Below, piece by piece: positions 21,867-33,690 of a stretch of 64,000 bases of DNA (its first letter is position 1; the number at the start of each line of letters is the position of its first letter). A program made the position numbers and the translations under genes. Source of the DNA: Chromera velia (lineage: Eukaryota; Sar; Chromeraceae); the NCBI GenBank assembly GCA_018398765.1, contig JAHBMJ010005646.1, positions 82,846 through 146,845 on the forward strand. Reading direction: 5' to 3'. The notes below the pieces were generated by a model. The model did no database searches and was not told the origin of the DNA. It saw only the letters and a program-made list of their open reading frames with translations.

Positions 21867-24066
21867 GCCTTTTGTATGTTTTAATCTCTAACTGTATGTG
21901 TGTTAAAAGGCCGCGTGTGCACAAAAAATGGTTAAGAATGCGTCCCCAACCGGCTCCATGTACACAAATTAAGAGTGTTGCGTTCCAATTATGGCTGCAT
22001 GCAAACCGATATCCGACTAAGTTGCCGACATGCACATGCACACGGACACACGTACTCACTTCCAAATGGATACTGAGTTCCTGGGATGGCGACGCACTCA
22101 CACACGCGCGTGGGTGGGTGTGGGGATTTCTATTTCACTTGCGCGCGCAAAGCGCGTGCACTCACTTGTATTTATATGTGTGAGTGTGCATGCGCATGGG
22201 TTTGCAGGTGAGTGCTGACCTGCCCCCTTTCGCCGTTGTCGACCAAATCTCTGAGGGCTCCCCTGCAGAAGAGGCGGGACTCCAACTCTGTCAGTCAGTC
22301 AGTCATGCAGTCAGTGAGTCCGTCACAGGTGCCAAGAGGAAGGCAGCAGGCAGAGCATTCCAGAAGAAGAAAAAGAGTGGGAGACGGCCGTCGATAAGGA
22401 CAGAGGGAGGGAGAGAGAGAGAGAGACAGGGGGAGAGTTTTCATCGAGACGAGAACAGAAAAAAATAGGTCACATACAAAAGGAAGCGGCAAAACACAGA
22501 AAACGTGAACAGAGGAAGGGAGGAATAAAGGAAGGAAAAATGGGAAGAAAAAACGGAAGATCCTCTGTGAGGGAAAAAGAAGGATAAAGAGTGTGCAACA
22601 CACCGATGAGAGAAGTCTGTACCGGTGCGGAATCCATGTGTGTGCTTCTGGGCAATCTTATGAAGGTGTGCGTATACATTGACTCTCTAGTCGGATGTGT
22701 AAGTCAGTGGTGTGAGTATGTGTGTGTCTACGTGTATGTGTATGTGTGTGTATGGATGTGCCTCTGTGTGCGTGTGTTCAGGGGACCAAATTCTTCTCTT
22801 CGGGGACGTTACTGCAATCTCTTCTTCGAGTCCTTTCGGGTGGGCGGTAGGTGTCTGTCTCCTTTCCTCGCTCTCGATTGAGTGTGAAGGACGCCGCCTG
22901 CTTCCTTGGGGGAAAAAGGAAGGCAGGCAGAGCGCGTAAGCAAGCCTGCCTTCTGACTCTCGAAGAAACTGCGTACTCCCTTTGTCTTTCTGTGTCCCCA
23001 GTCCATCGTGTGATTTCTTCTCTTCCCATTTTTTCTTTTTCTTTTGGTGTCCGGACACTTGTTGGGTCATTCATCATCTTTCCCTCCCTCCCCGTTTTTT
23101 GTTTTGTTGTGCAGATCCTTGGCGGAGGTCGTGAAGAAGAGCGTCAACAAAGCAGTCACGGGTCCGTGTGGGGACTTGAAGATGGGGCGGGGGCGGGGGA
23201 AGGAGTTGCGTGGGTAGATGAATGAGGTAAAACCAACAAATAAATGGAGGAATGGACGAGGGGGCGATAGACTGCCTCGTTGACTGAGTAGTTGAGCGGT
23301 CACATGTTGACTGTGGAGGACTGTGCGATGCCTTCATAGATTTCCTCATTCCATGGCCAAAACGCCCGTTTTCCCTTTTTCTTTTCTGTCTCCGTGTTCA
23401 TCTGTCTGAAGGAGAGAAGCGGCGTTCCTACCTCTCTGGGCGTGGACGGACGGAGGAACGAGCATGCATGCCCATATGAAAACGAAAGGTTTCCCTCAAA
23501 TCTCATTTCACTTCACTCGTTCGTTCGTTTGTTTGTGCAGTGAGGGTATTGCGAGAGGGCAAGGAGGTGGCGTTGAAGTTGACCCCCAAGTCTTGGAGTG
23601 GGCCTGGAATTCTTGGGTCAGTCCGTCTGCCTGTCTGTAGAGGGGGGGGGTATTGTTTCTTTTCTTCTTTGTTTTTCTTGTTCTGAGGAGAGTGACTGGC
23701 AGTTCTTGGCCGTCGTTTCGCTGTTTTGGTCTGTCGCGGAATCTTTTTCTTTCCCTCCCTGCCTCTTTTTCAAATACGGCCAGACCTCTCGTCTAGGAGT
23801 GACGTGATTGGAAGTTGAGGGGCAAACGAGGCAATTGAGGTGGCAGTGCGGTACTAGGCTGACTCTGGAGTGCCGTGGAATAGCTATGGTATCGGTTCTT
23901 TGAGGTCTCAAGTCAGATTTGCGTCCTGCTCTCTTAATTGCTCTGTTCTTCATGTTGGTGCGTTGCAGTAAAGAAAAGGAATGTAGGTTCTAGTGTAGGT
24001 TTTTGTTTGTCACTATTTGATGCGCCTCCGGTTTGCAGATGTCATCTGATGCCGAAAAAGTATTGA
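19873..24066 (+). CDS. PSMD9: 26S proteasome non-ATPase subunit 9 / p27 (Nas2) assembly chaperone
   Basis: Nine exons give 203 residues: 19873..19986, 20194..20263, 20600..20644, 20856..20947, 22208..22289, 22782..22839, 23115..23161, 23541..23616 and 24039..24066. All introns are GT-AG and phases close throughout. The N-terminus is a coiled coil ([20 protein letters not shown]) followed by the family hallmark [20 protein letters not shown] and an [13 protein letters not shown] helix. A PDZ-like domain follows ([28 protein letters not shown]). The C-terminus is [20 protein letters not shown], matching the conserved W-x-G-x-G-LLGC-x-I/L-x-P ending. Length is close to the animal protein (about 220). 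In yeast and animals this chaperone binds the C-terminal tail of base ATPase Rpt5 and is released before the lid and core join. The exon 5/6 junction codon (W) is the least certain point. Confidence 0.94.
21187..21868 (+). repeat. Near-pure pyrimidine tract (TTTC/CTTC/CTGT)n in PSMD9 intron 4
   Basis: Some 680 bases on the coding strand are almost entirely C and T, with G only in interspersed TCTG and TTCG units, ending in (CTGT)n at 21774-21868. Higher-order blocks of about 110 and 230 bp are repeated within it (the GTCTTTCGTGCTTTC block at 21474 recurs at 21682). It makes up over half of the 1260-bp intron. All long Phe/Leu/Ser frames here are artefacts of the repeat. Confidence 0.95.
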
Positions 24067-24308
24067 TGTGTCATGTGACGTACTTGTACAGCAACGATCG
24101 AGGCTAGGATCGAGGGGCGAAACAAAAGGCACATTGGCTCGAGAGTCTCTACTTTAATACTCTCTTGACCGGCCCGGTGAGACGAAGCCTTTAAGTGATA
24201 CTGAACTTAAACGATGGGTGCACGCAGAGACAATGTGACTGAACCTAGGACTGAACAAGACGTTCTGGCGTTAGATTTAGTTAGATTTAAAAGTGATCGA
24301 CTTGAAAC

Positions 24309-24682
24309 CTAGGCTTCGCACTAAAAAATTCTAAAAAAAAAAATAGAAGTCGTAATTTTTTTTTAGAATTTTACAAAACTGAAAAGTACCTCAATCTGTA
24401 TTAATCTGTTGATTTTAGTCCTAGTTTCAGTCTCCAGAGGTCATTAATTTTAAAAAAAGAGAATGTGTTAAGCGGTGTTAAGATGTTTCTAGAATATAGA
24501 TCTTTTTAAAACATGTGTGTATGCACTTCAATCTAAACTCTGTTTTACTTCGTTTCACTTTTTTTTTAGTTTTTTATTTGGTGTTCCTATTGATTTTGTT
24601 CTGAAATTCTAAAATTTGAAAAAAAAAAAAAAATGAGGTCCTTATTTTTTTTTATTAGAATTTTATACAGTCCGAAGCCTAG
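24309..24682. mobile_element. Short TIR element, CTAGGC family copy 2 (374 bp)
   Basis: The left end is CTAGGCTTCGCACTAAAAAA; the right end, on the other strand, is CTAGGCTTCGGACTGT. Poly-A and poly-T arms lie inside with ATTCTA/TAGAAT words. Perfect 8-bp direct repeats CTTGAAAC flank it (24301-24308 and 24683-24690). There is no coding frame. It lies about 240 bp downstream of the PSMD9 stop codon. Confidence 0.88.
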
Positions 24683-24690
24683 CTTGAAAC

Positions 24691-25838
24691 TTTAAGTCTG
24701 CTGCTACCTCTGGCAGCGTCAGACTAGAAGTTTACCTGAAAGTCTACGTTGAACTATATACGTCAAATAGGAATCTGACGCGTTGCAGATATAGCACTCG
24801 TATATCATCAAACATCATCAATTCAGAAATTTATTTATCTATAGTTTTTAGCAGTGATTCTCTAGGTGATTCTCATAATTCTACTATAGCAGTCATGATT
24901 CTACTAAAATTCATAATTCTAAATGTTGATTCCTCATGATTTAGGCTATCATCTGTAGCTCATAATCGATTTAGAAAGGATTCAATACCGGTAATAGGGT
25001 CCATGCACTGGTCGAGTAGAAACTTGTATCATACACATGTTATTATCACTGTATAATACATGTTAATACCTTTTTTCATTTTTGAATGGGAAAACTTTCA
25101 CGATCACGAAAAGGATGAAGGAGGACAAAAGCATGTTACCTTACCTCGGTTAATATATGTGAAAAAGCGTGATGACCATGCAATCTAGTGACCAATACAG
25201 AGACGTTCTGGAATCTCGATCTAGTTCTAAATCTAGTTCTAGATATCGGCGTCATATCGCTTTCATTCTGGCAGGCTACTAGGCAGGCTACTAGTTCAGA
25301 CTGTTTGATCGAATAGGAAAACGCGGGTGCTAGCTAAAGCAGCCTGAAATCTCGGGTGCATGGGCATACAATGGCATACACAGGAGGTTACTAGGGAGGT
25401 TAAGGTCAACTTGAACATTCACGATGCGATACGAATCAAGAGAACACTGCACACAGACCATCCGCTAGCTAACCGTCCGGCGTCATTTAAGCTATGAAAA
25501 AGAATGGCTCCACCCTTGTTTCTATTGAAAGCAGGTGGGTGTTTCCAATTAACTTCCTCTGCTCGTACCTGATCCCCTAGCTGATCCCACGCGTGGACGT
25601 CTGGCCATGCATGCAGTCGAATTGGAGGCTAGATTGGAGGAGAAAGGACCAGCAAACGAGGAGACCAGCTCTCCAAGGAAGAGAGAGAGAGCTGCCAAAG
25701 AGGCGGTCCAACTCCCCCCCTGTACCTCACTCGGACTCAAAAGGACCTTTTGCCTCTATTTATTTGAGGCCTTGGTCGCTTGGCAAGCAGACAGGTCGCA
25801 CGGAGGCTGCTGTCCCATGGAGGAGGCGGCAAAGACAC

Positions 25839-25883
<45 letters not shown>

Positions 25884-26204
25884 CATACATACATACATAC
25901 AGATACATACAAATACATACACACACGTACACAAGTACACACACGCACACGCACGCGTGGAAATGCAAAGAAGACAAGGAATCTCGGAGCCTTCCGAGCT
26001 TTTTCATCACTTCCTCACCCATGTCACTCTGCCTCCACAGGTAAAGAGGATGGAGAAAGTAGAGAACACCAGGATCGAAGACAGGCTTCCAATTTTGCAC
26101 ATCAAGGAAGAAAACCCGCCTTTCTGTCGCCGTTTGAGTCTGTCTGTATTGTTATCGCAACCACGCAAACATGCATGCCGCTCTGTGCCCCTCCCCCCCC
26201 CCCC
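24691..26204. other. Intergenic spacer with CA/TA/CATA microsatellite
   Basis: 24.7-25.5 kb is AT-rich with repeated TCTAGTTCTA-type words and nothing coding. 25838-25955 is a compound (CA)n(TA)n(CATA)n microsatellite. No gene is seen. The open frames through it depend on the microsatellite or on the following gap. Confidence 0.55.
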
Positions 26205-26500
26205 NNNNNNNNNNNNNNNNNNNNNNNNNNNNNNNNNNNNNNNNNNNNNNNNNNNNNNNNNNNNNNNNNNNNNNNNNNNNNNNNNNNNNNNNNNNNNNNN
26301 NNNNNNNNNNNNNNNNNNNNNNNNNNNNNNNNNNNNNNNNNNNNNNNNNNNNNNNNNNNNNNNNNNNNNNNNNNNNNNNNNNNNNNNNNNNNNNNNNNNN
26401 NNNNNNNNNNNNNNNNNNNNNNNNNNNNNNNNNNNNNNNNNNNNNNNNNNNNNNNNNNNNNNNNNNNNNNNNNNNNNNNNNNNNNNNNNNNNNNNNNNNN
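26205..26500. other. Assembly gap (296 N)
   Basis: The run of N follows a poly-C tract and ends six bases before the stop codon region of the RING/TRAF gene. A single N inside another poly-C at 27347 marks a similar sequencing problem in an intron of that gene. Confidence 0.99.
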
Positions 26501-26506
26501 CTCTCT

Positions 26507-28577
26507 TCACGCCCCAGAGTTATTGCCCTCCCACACGATCCGGGGGCTAACGCCCCCCTCTTCACTGTGTAGCACAATCGTCTGCACGGTCTCCGCCTTC
26601 CCAACCGAAACTGCCTGCAGACGGACGTGGACCTCCAGAATGCCTTCATTGGCCTCGACAGCAGACTTCAGCTCAGAGCGGGAGCAGAGGGAACGTATGA
26701 CAGCTTTGCTTCCCTCCTCCATGTTCGTTACAATCCGAAAACTTCTACCACCTCCCGCAAAGCGGACTGTGCACAAGAGCTCCCCCTCAAATTTATCACT
26801 TTTGATGGTGAAGCATACCGTCGAATCCTCCTCCTTCTCCGCGTCGACTCCGACGAAAAGGGACATCTCAGAGCCCTACAGTCATGCAGCAGATTTCGTG
26901 AGAGACAAAAAGACAGAAGGGTGATGCGACGTAGTATCTGTAGGAAGGCAAGGGGGGGAGCTTTCTAGAAATGGTCTCGTAGATGATGCAGCAAAAGTAC
27001 AAGACAAGGAAACACGGCATGAGAGATCCGACAACGCCCTCCCTGACTTCGGATCGGATTGTTGCAGCCAAAGATAGGCCTTAGATTGGATTACAGATCA
27101 AACGCCGGTGGAAGGGCAGGCAGCACGATGGGAGAAGAAAATCTCAAACCCGCAGAGAAAAAAAAAAGTGCCACCAGAGAAGTGAATGACCCACCCTGAA
27201 TTCGACGTTTGCTGTGGCTATCGAGAGAGTGCCCTCATCGTCACTGAAGAATTTTTCAGCCTTCAGAAGCACGCACTTCGTGTCTGCAGCGAAAGCGGGA
27301 ACAGGAGGGTTTCCCATCTAATCCCTTTCATCCCTCCCCCCCCCCCNCCCCCCCCCCCTCTCTCTCTGTTTCTCCCTCTCTCTCGAGCTTTCAGGCACAC
27401 ACCCACACAGACGCATATACTCTCACATATGTGCATACATTCAGAAAAAGAGCGCGTGACATTGACTTTATGTTGATTTAGCTGCTCATTTGTGCGTCTG
27501 CCTGCGCTGCTTGTGTGCTTGTCTTCCTGTGCACGCATTTCCGCTTTTTTTTGTGGACTGTCTGACTGCCTGAGTTCTCCTTTGTCTATCTGAAGTCCTG
27601 CCTGTTTCTATGCACCTCTTTTTTCCTCCGCATGTCTGTAAGTCTGCCTGTTTTTTTCTTCTTTCTTGTCTGACTGCATTTCCGCATGTCACCCTGATTC
27701 TCACGCTGACGTTCTGTGCGTGATCCCTCTTTATCTTCCCACCGACCCGCCTGCTCTCTTTTAGCGTTCCCCGTCTGCCTCTCGGTCTGCCTCGCAGCAA
27801 GTGGTCTTTTCTTGTCAGAAACGAGCCCCTTTTCTTTCTTTCTTTCTTTCTTTCTTTCTTTCATCTGTCAAAAAAACCAATCCTCTCACCTGTCTCGCCC
27901 TCTCCCCTCACAGTAGCATCCAGAGGAAGGATAGGCTTGGAGGAGGCACACAGACGGAGACGGAATTCCAAAGCGCCGTCAGGAGTTGCGCGGGTAGCTG
28001 ACACCAAGTCGTCGGTGGAACAAAAACGGGACCAGCCAGTTCCGCACTGAAGTTCTTCTTCAGATCTGTCATACATCTGACACAGAGAGCGGTCCGATCC
28101 CATCAATTTCACAGCCATGGACATCCTCCCCCCTACTTCGGTCAATTTCTGGAGGTACAAACCTGCCATTCCTTCATCGGCCTCATCATACCCTTTGGGT
28201 CCGAGCGCCAGCGCGAAGAGCCCCCCCTGCATGCAGGCGCACAAACACCCATGAAGAGCAAACCGTTTGCACGCATCAGGCGCAATCCAGCAAGAAAGAA
28301 ACTATAGAACCATCGAAGGCAGAAGCGACATCGTGGAATCAAGTAAGCAAGCAAGGAAGTCTCAGAGAAGCAACATCCACTTCTCTTCATTATCGGACAA
28401 ACTCCAATCGATCTGTCGCCTCTCAACAAGAACCCCGCTACGCTCCTCGTCTGACCTGGACACGTGCACACGCCATCTGGCACCACACACCTCACACTCG
28501 CGCGCGCACACACTTACCTTTAAACACAAAACACCTGCCGACTTTTGCTTACGCTTCCACCCGCTCACTCACTCAGG

Positions 28578-28620
<43 letters not shown>

Positions 28621-29089
28621 CTCCGTGTGTCCCTCTCACCCAATTCCCACTGCTCTCTCCAACGGAGTGCCCGTTTGTCCGCCCAGGGAAAGGCCCCCAT
28701 GCTACCCACCTGGAAGGAGAAATGAGCAGATTCGAGTTCGTCGCCCCTCTTCAGGGAGCCCAGCCTTGTCTCGAAGTCAGGGAAGCGCACGAGTCGGACA
28801 AGAGTGCCTGCTTGGTTGGCAATGAAAAAAAGATTTGGTCAGAGAAGTGTGGAATCGACGGTGTGACAGGAGTGTCTTGTAAGAACGATCGGCTAAGCGC
28901 GCAAAGAAACGGACTCTGGAGACATCCTTTTACGGCAGCCACCACGGGCCCCACATCTCACACACCCATGCAAAGAGAGAGGCAAGACAGAGAAAGAGAG
29001 CATGAGATCGAGGTGGAACACGGGACAGGGAGGGAGGAAGGGAGGGCGGAGCGAACGAACGAACGAAGGAAGGAAGAAAAGGAGAAAGG

Positions 29090-29134
<45 letters not shown>

Positions 29135-29626
29135 CAGCCCACCCATAGTTGGGTCCATGTCAAGCTTGGCGATCTCCTCTTTCTCCAAGCGCTTGTGCTT
29201 GGTTTGGACTTTCTTTTCTCCTTCGTGCTTGGGGAGAGCCTTTCGCTTCATCGAAACGTTACAGTTGGGCACAACGCAGATGACCTGAGCCTCTGGACAC
29301 CCCGCCTTCTCGTGTGCCTCCGTCTCCTTTGCGGTCCCTGTGAATTTGCACCCTTCGCTCTTGTGTTTGCAGTGCCACTTGATGTTCTCCATGGTGTTTT
29401 TGAGGGCGAGGGGGATGTCCCGCACTTCTGTGAAGGCTTCCCTACAGACGGGGCAGTTGCCACCCTGTACGGCTGAGAGAATGGGGTTGATGCAGTCTCT
29501 ACAGAACATGTGCTGAGATGGGCAGGCGACGATACGGGGGTCTCTAGGGAGCTCAAAGCAGACAGAGCAAATCAGGTCAGCAGTGCCTGCTGAATCCACA
29601 GCTTGAGAGAGACTCAATCTAGGCAT
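26507..29626 (-). CDS. RING finger, TRAF-type zinc finger and tandem MATH-like protein (TRAF-like E3 ligase)
   Basis: Five exons on the minus strand, 29626..29143, 28807..28710, 28226..27890, 27283..27195 and 26875..26507, join in phase (1, 0, 1, 0) to give 458 residues. The start is the ATG at 29626 (MPRLSLSQ). Residues 20-61 form a C3HC4-type RING (ICSVC, C35, H39, CRDC, CPVC), expected to recruit an E2 for ubiquitin transfer. A Cys/His-rich TRAF-type zinc finger follows (WHCKHKSEGC, HEKAGC, CVVPNC, to ~140). Exons 2-3 form a MATH/TRAF-C-like domain: LVRFPDFE, FALALGPKG, GLYLQKLTEVGG and a GALEFRLRL strand. Exons 4-5 look like a second, diverged copy (SLFVGVDAEKEEDSTVCFTI and ILEVHVRLQAVS). 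RING plus MATH is the TRAF/SINA-like plan. Substrate and pathway are unknown. The stop at 26507 is just outside the N gap, so an extra 3' exon cannot be fully excluded. Confidence 0.86.
28579..28620 (+). repeat. (CA)n microsatellite in TRAF-like gene intron
   Basis: About 18 CA units on the plus strand lie within intron 2 of the minus-strand gene. A (GA)n run at 29093-29130 similarly lies directly after its first donor. Confidence 0.9.
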
Positions 29627-29973
29627 TTTCTACTGGTCGTCTGTTTCGATCTTGCTAACTGAACGACTGTCACCGTCTATGACCTGACGTAGACGGAACG
29701 TTCGAGTCGCTGTTAACAGCCCGATCGACTTGTTAGACGGAGACGGAGAATGTTGATCAGATCAAATGATTCCACTCGGGGGCAATCGACTCCAAAGGAT
29801 GGCAGGTTCCCAACAAGGCTCTCCGCTTGCGGGTGCAAAAGCGTCTCTTCGAACTTTGTTCTGACAATGACAAACTTCACATGCAGTCAGAAAGTGACCG
29901 CTGAAGATTCGATCATTCAGTGCATTTCAGTGCAGATCAAATTCAGCGGATCTGAGCCGACCATGCAGATACC
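29627..29973. other. Upstream region of the TRAF-like gene, no gene seen
   Basis: This short spacer between the TRAF-like start codon and the retrotransposon fragment probably contains the promoter of the former. No recognisable motif stands out. Confidence 0.4.
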
Positions 29974-31002
29974 ATGCAGTCACAGGGGGCGCCGCGACGG
30001 TATCCCCGGGTGTTGCGAAGTGAGTGGGGGGAGAGAATTGATGATTTCCTAATTCATGAGAGGGGGGAGATGCAGCACTTAATGATTGAAGCCCTCCACC
30101 TTGTTCGTAGAGAACAACTTCTGAATGCGCTGTCCCCTCCAGGGAAGGCACGTTTGAAGTCTTGTTCAGGCACAGGGGCTTCAGCTTGGCTCACTGCGAT
30201 GCCGTCCTGTAGATGGACAAAAATTTCCCCCACACTTTTCACCACCGCCGTTCGTCCCCGTCTGGGTCTTCCCATCCCAGAAATCAAACGGAACCCGATC
30301 TGTGCTTGTGGGGCTACGCTGGACCATGAGGGCCAGCATGCACAGACTTGTGGCACGGGGGGGGGGGTGTGGTGGAGACATGAACAGATGAAAGATGTAT
30401 TCTACTCTCTTTTGCAGAGGCTCCTTCATTGCTATGTAACAAAGGAGCCAACCTTCGGACAGCTAGGCTTGTCTACTCCCACCCGTCTTATCAATGAGAG
30501 ACAGAAACGTCCCGATTTCCTTGCAGGTCTCCCATCAGGAGACACCGTACTAGGAGACGTCGCAGTGACCCATCTATTCTCAATTGATGCCAACCGCCTG
30601 CGAAGATTCGCAAAAACAGCAGGGTCGGCAGCAAAGGCGATAGAGAAGGTCAAAAACGACAGGTACCATGAGATCTGTCATGAAATTGGATTTCGGTTTG
30701 TTCCTCTTGTGTTTGAGACATATGGGAGACCAGGAGAGGGGACAATTCGTTTTTTGAAAGAGATAGCGAAGTTGGGGGCCGGAAGAGTGAGAGGAGGAGA
30801 GGGAGACGAGACAGTGCAGACAAAGCTGATGGACCAGTATTACAAAGTTCTTTCCTGCACGTTACAGCGTTTCGTTACCGTAAATCTTCTCTGTTCAATT
30901 CACAGCAGGAGGGGAACCAGAGGGCCCTTCCAGCCTGAGTGCCTTCTCAGTAGGGAGGTCGCAACATTCTCCGGGTCTTTCGACTCGGAGGGCGTAAACT
31001 AA
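29974..31002 (+). pseudogene. Retrotransposon C-terminal fragment with zinc finger and endonuclease-like domain
   Basis: The open frame of about 340 codons resembles the region after the RT in R2/CRE-type non-LTR elements. In order it has a GASAWLTAMPS segment, FTTAVRPRLGLPIPE, a CACG-x6-H-x2-HAQTC zinc motif and RHEQMKDVFYSLL. It then has RPDFLAGLPSGDTVLGDVAV, which has the PD-(about 12)-D spacing of the restriction-like endonuclease active site. There is no RT palm domain upstream, so it is a 5'-truncated copy. The frame lacks internal stops, suggesting it is younger than the other relics. Clade assignment is by motif only. Confidence 0.65.
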
Positions 31003-31639
31003 ACGATCCTTTTGTAATTGATTCTTTATATACAAACAAGAAGGGGAAAAAAAGGGGAGGCAAGCGTATGAAAGGAAAGGAAGAAAAGAAGGTTCAGAAA
31101 ATGAGGGGCAAATTAATGGGGGGAGTCTCTTTGAAGTTGTTCTCTGCCGTCAAAGGGTAGCCTTTGCCAAGGGGACAAACTCTTAGAAAGTTTTTGCCCT
31201 GCCTCTCCCCTCTTTTCATTGTTCTCCAAGTTCTACTCTACCGCCACTTGAGAAATAAGCCGCAGTAAAAGTGATCAATAAGCAGTGTTCCTAAATTCAG
31301 AACAGACAGGACAAACCAGAACCTTTTGACAGACTAGGCTAGATCCGCCCCTCATACACGGGAACGCGACATGCATAACAAAAACCTCAATCATCACATA
31401 TCAGAAAAGTGACTCACCTTCTGATTCATTCCGACCTGTCCAAACCCAGTTAGGACAATGCCTTACACTAACTTCTGGTCGAATTTTCCAAGCTTGCCAT
31501 CGGGTGCCTCTCTGCTTGAGTGATTTTGTTGAATTTGATTTTCAGCCTCTGTAGGTGTGTTGTTTCAGCACCGTCTCGTACCGTCTCGTTCTTTCAGACG
31601 GAGTGTTCTCTCTGATTTACACCTCCTGCACTCCTCAAC
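31003..31639. other. Spacer, no gene seen
   Basis: Mixed composition with a purine-rich start (31040-31120). Nothing coding is recognised. It precedes the stop-interrupted reading frame that begins at 31640. Confidence 0.5.
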
Positions 31640-32611
31640 ATGGAGGATCAAGATTTAAAGCCGCAATTCATCAGCTATAGGGCGACAGACAAGGCGCAGA
31701 CTGCGTATCTGGAATCGGAAAAGTGGCTGACAACTGCACAGAGGCGTGCACAGTTCTCTCGGTTTGACTAGTCTGTCCTGCTCACAAAATCGTTGCAAAC
31801 GGAATGCAATGCAAAAGTGGGCGTGCTGATGGACCTTATGAGATGACACACGTGTGTACAGAAGGTTGAATGGGTGCACGAAGCGGGAGAGAAGCTGTTT
31901 TTCTTTTCTGGCCATCTTCATTTTATATCCTTCCCTATCTCTAGAGACTGTTACTGCTTCTTCTTGAAGAAAGTTTTCTCTGTCTTAAAAGAGGCAGGCG
32001 CTCTTAACTTTGACCCAGTTACAGAGACTACAGTCCCTGTACAGGATCTGAAGGCAGCTGATCCAGTACCCTCCGTATTGTAGACAGCCCCTCTGTCGAT
32101 TCCTGTAAAGGGGAAGGGTTTTTTCTTTTACTGGGAATGGTGGTTCCTTTCCGCCGCTTCCCCTCTCCTGAAGAAGATCTTTCTGGATGAGGAGATCAAC
32201 AAGCGTTTAGCAGAGGGGATGGATGGGAAAGAGAGGTTGGAGAGGGACAGAGAGTGGATGGAGGGAATTGGGGGGGGGGATGATGAAAGTGACCCTTGAC
32301 AGGAGCTGGAACAGACCGCTACTAAGTGGCTGACCGTGCAGATTGAGAGAAAAGAGTAAAAGAAAGTGATGAGGGGAGATAGAAAATACATTGCAGAGTC
32401 CTTTGTGCACTCAGATGATCCAGTCGTAATAGGAGCAAGACAGATAAAGAAGGGGGGATTTTCCATCTATCTCCAGCAGCAGTTGACAGACATGTAACGT
32501 CTCCGTCTCCTTACACAAGACCATTTAGACAGAGAAGAATGGAGAAAGGAAGTGATGATGGAAAGAAAGCGAACAAGAAATGAAAGAGAGACAAACGAAA
32601 AGAGGGAAAGA

Positions 32612-32612
32612 C

Positions 32613-32665
<53 letters not shown>
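32612..32665 (+). repeat. (GA)n microsatellite within frame A
   Basis: A GA dinucleotide run encodes Arg-Glu alternation and coincides with the frame change of reading frame A, so slippage here is the probable frameshift site. Confidence 0.9.
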
Positions 32666-33485
32666 GAAAGAGAGAGTGAAAAGAAAGAGAGGAATCGAAT
32701 TTCCCGAAATGGAACCGGTAACAGAAGACGACTTAGAGTATGTGGGGGGCCCATCCTTTAACGTTGAGACGCTGCGGCTCCCCCTCCCAAGAGTCAAAGA
32801 AGAGACCCAATCCCAGTTGTAGAACCCTCCTCTAAGAGAGGCTGTCCCTCCTTCCCCTCCTGTGAAGGTGGAAATAAAGCAGGAGGAAAATAAAATCCCT
32901 CCTCCTCGGAGTCCTCCTACTTTTGCTGGTCAGCGTATGGAGTTTGTGGTTCCGAGAAGGATGTGGAGGGGCAACCAGAAGAGACTGACGTTGGGGAGGC
33001 ATCTCTTGTGTGTGGATAGCAAAAACTCCTGGGTGAGGGAACACAGAGTCGCAGCTGAAGCAGAGGCAGGCAGAATGAGAGAAAGCGGCATCTTTGTGAC
33101 AGACTTCGAGGAGACGCTAAACATCAGTCACAACCCCGGCAAGGGGGTTCATTGACTTTTCTCGGAGGGCCAAGCCATTGATTTTGTTAGGTCGACAGGC
33201 CAGGATGTCAAACAAGAAACCAGACCTATCAAAGTCTAGTGGAGTGTCCCAATTCGTTTCCCCCCCGCCGAGTGGGATGCTTTCGATGATGATGATGCAG
33301 ACAACAATGCTGATGATGCAGATGGGAATTGAGCGCCAGGCGACCCTGTGGAGCACATGCCTCAAGGGTTCATTCACGGCCTCGTTCGCGCTGCTCGTTT
33401 CACTGAAAATTAGCGACGAGTCAGAGAGGGTCTCAAACCAGTCTGTAAGGGCCCCCCTTTCTTCTCTCATGGGAGAGGCCCCCGA

Positions 33486-33690
33486 ATTGTTCCTCTAGAA
33501 AGCAACCCTCAAATTGTCCCTCCAGAGAGCAACCCACAAATTGTCCCTCCAGAGAGCAACCCCCAACTTGTCCCTCCAGAGAGCAACCTGCAAATTGTCC
33601 CTCCAGAGAGCAACCCCCAAATTATCCCTCGAGAGAGCAACCCCCAGATTGTCTCTCCAGAGAGCAACCCCCAAATTGCTCCTCCCAAAG
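33486..33690 (+). repeat. 27-bp tandem repeat, seven copies, 9-aa unit
   Basis: Seven units of 27 bp (33486-33674) and a partial eighth encode I-V-P-P-E-S-N-P-Q with few changes. The period is an exact multiple of three and the frame is kept through all copies and beyond, consistent with expansion while the sequence was translated. Several differences between units are silent. Confidence 0.92.

Noticed and set aside
21029-22183. Open frames of 230-390 codons rich in Phe/Leu/Ser and an antisense Lys/Arg/Glu frame
   Set aside because: They translate the TTTC/CTGT microsatellite of a PSMD9 intron; all three frames are open because the repeat lacks stop codons.
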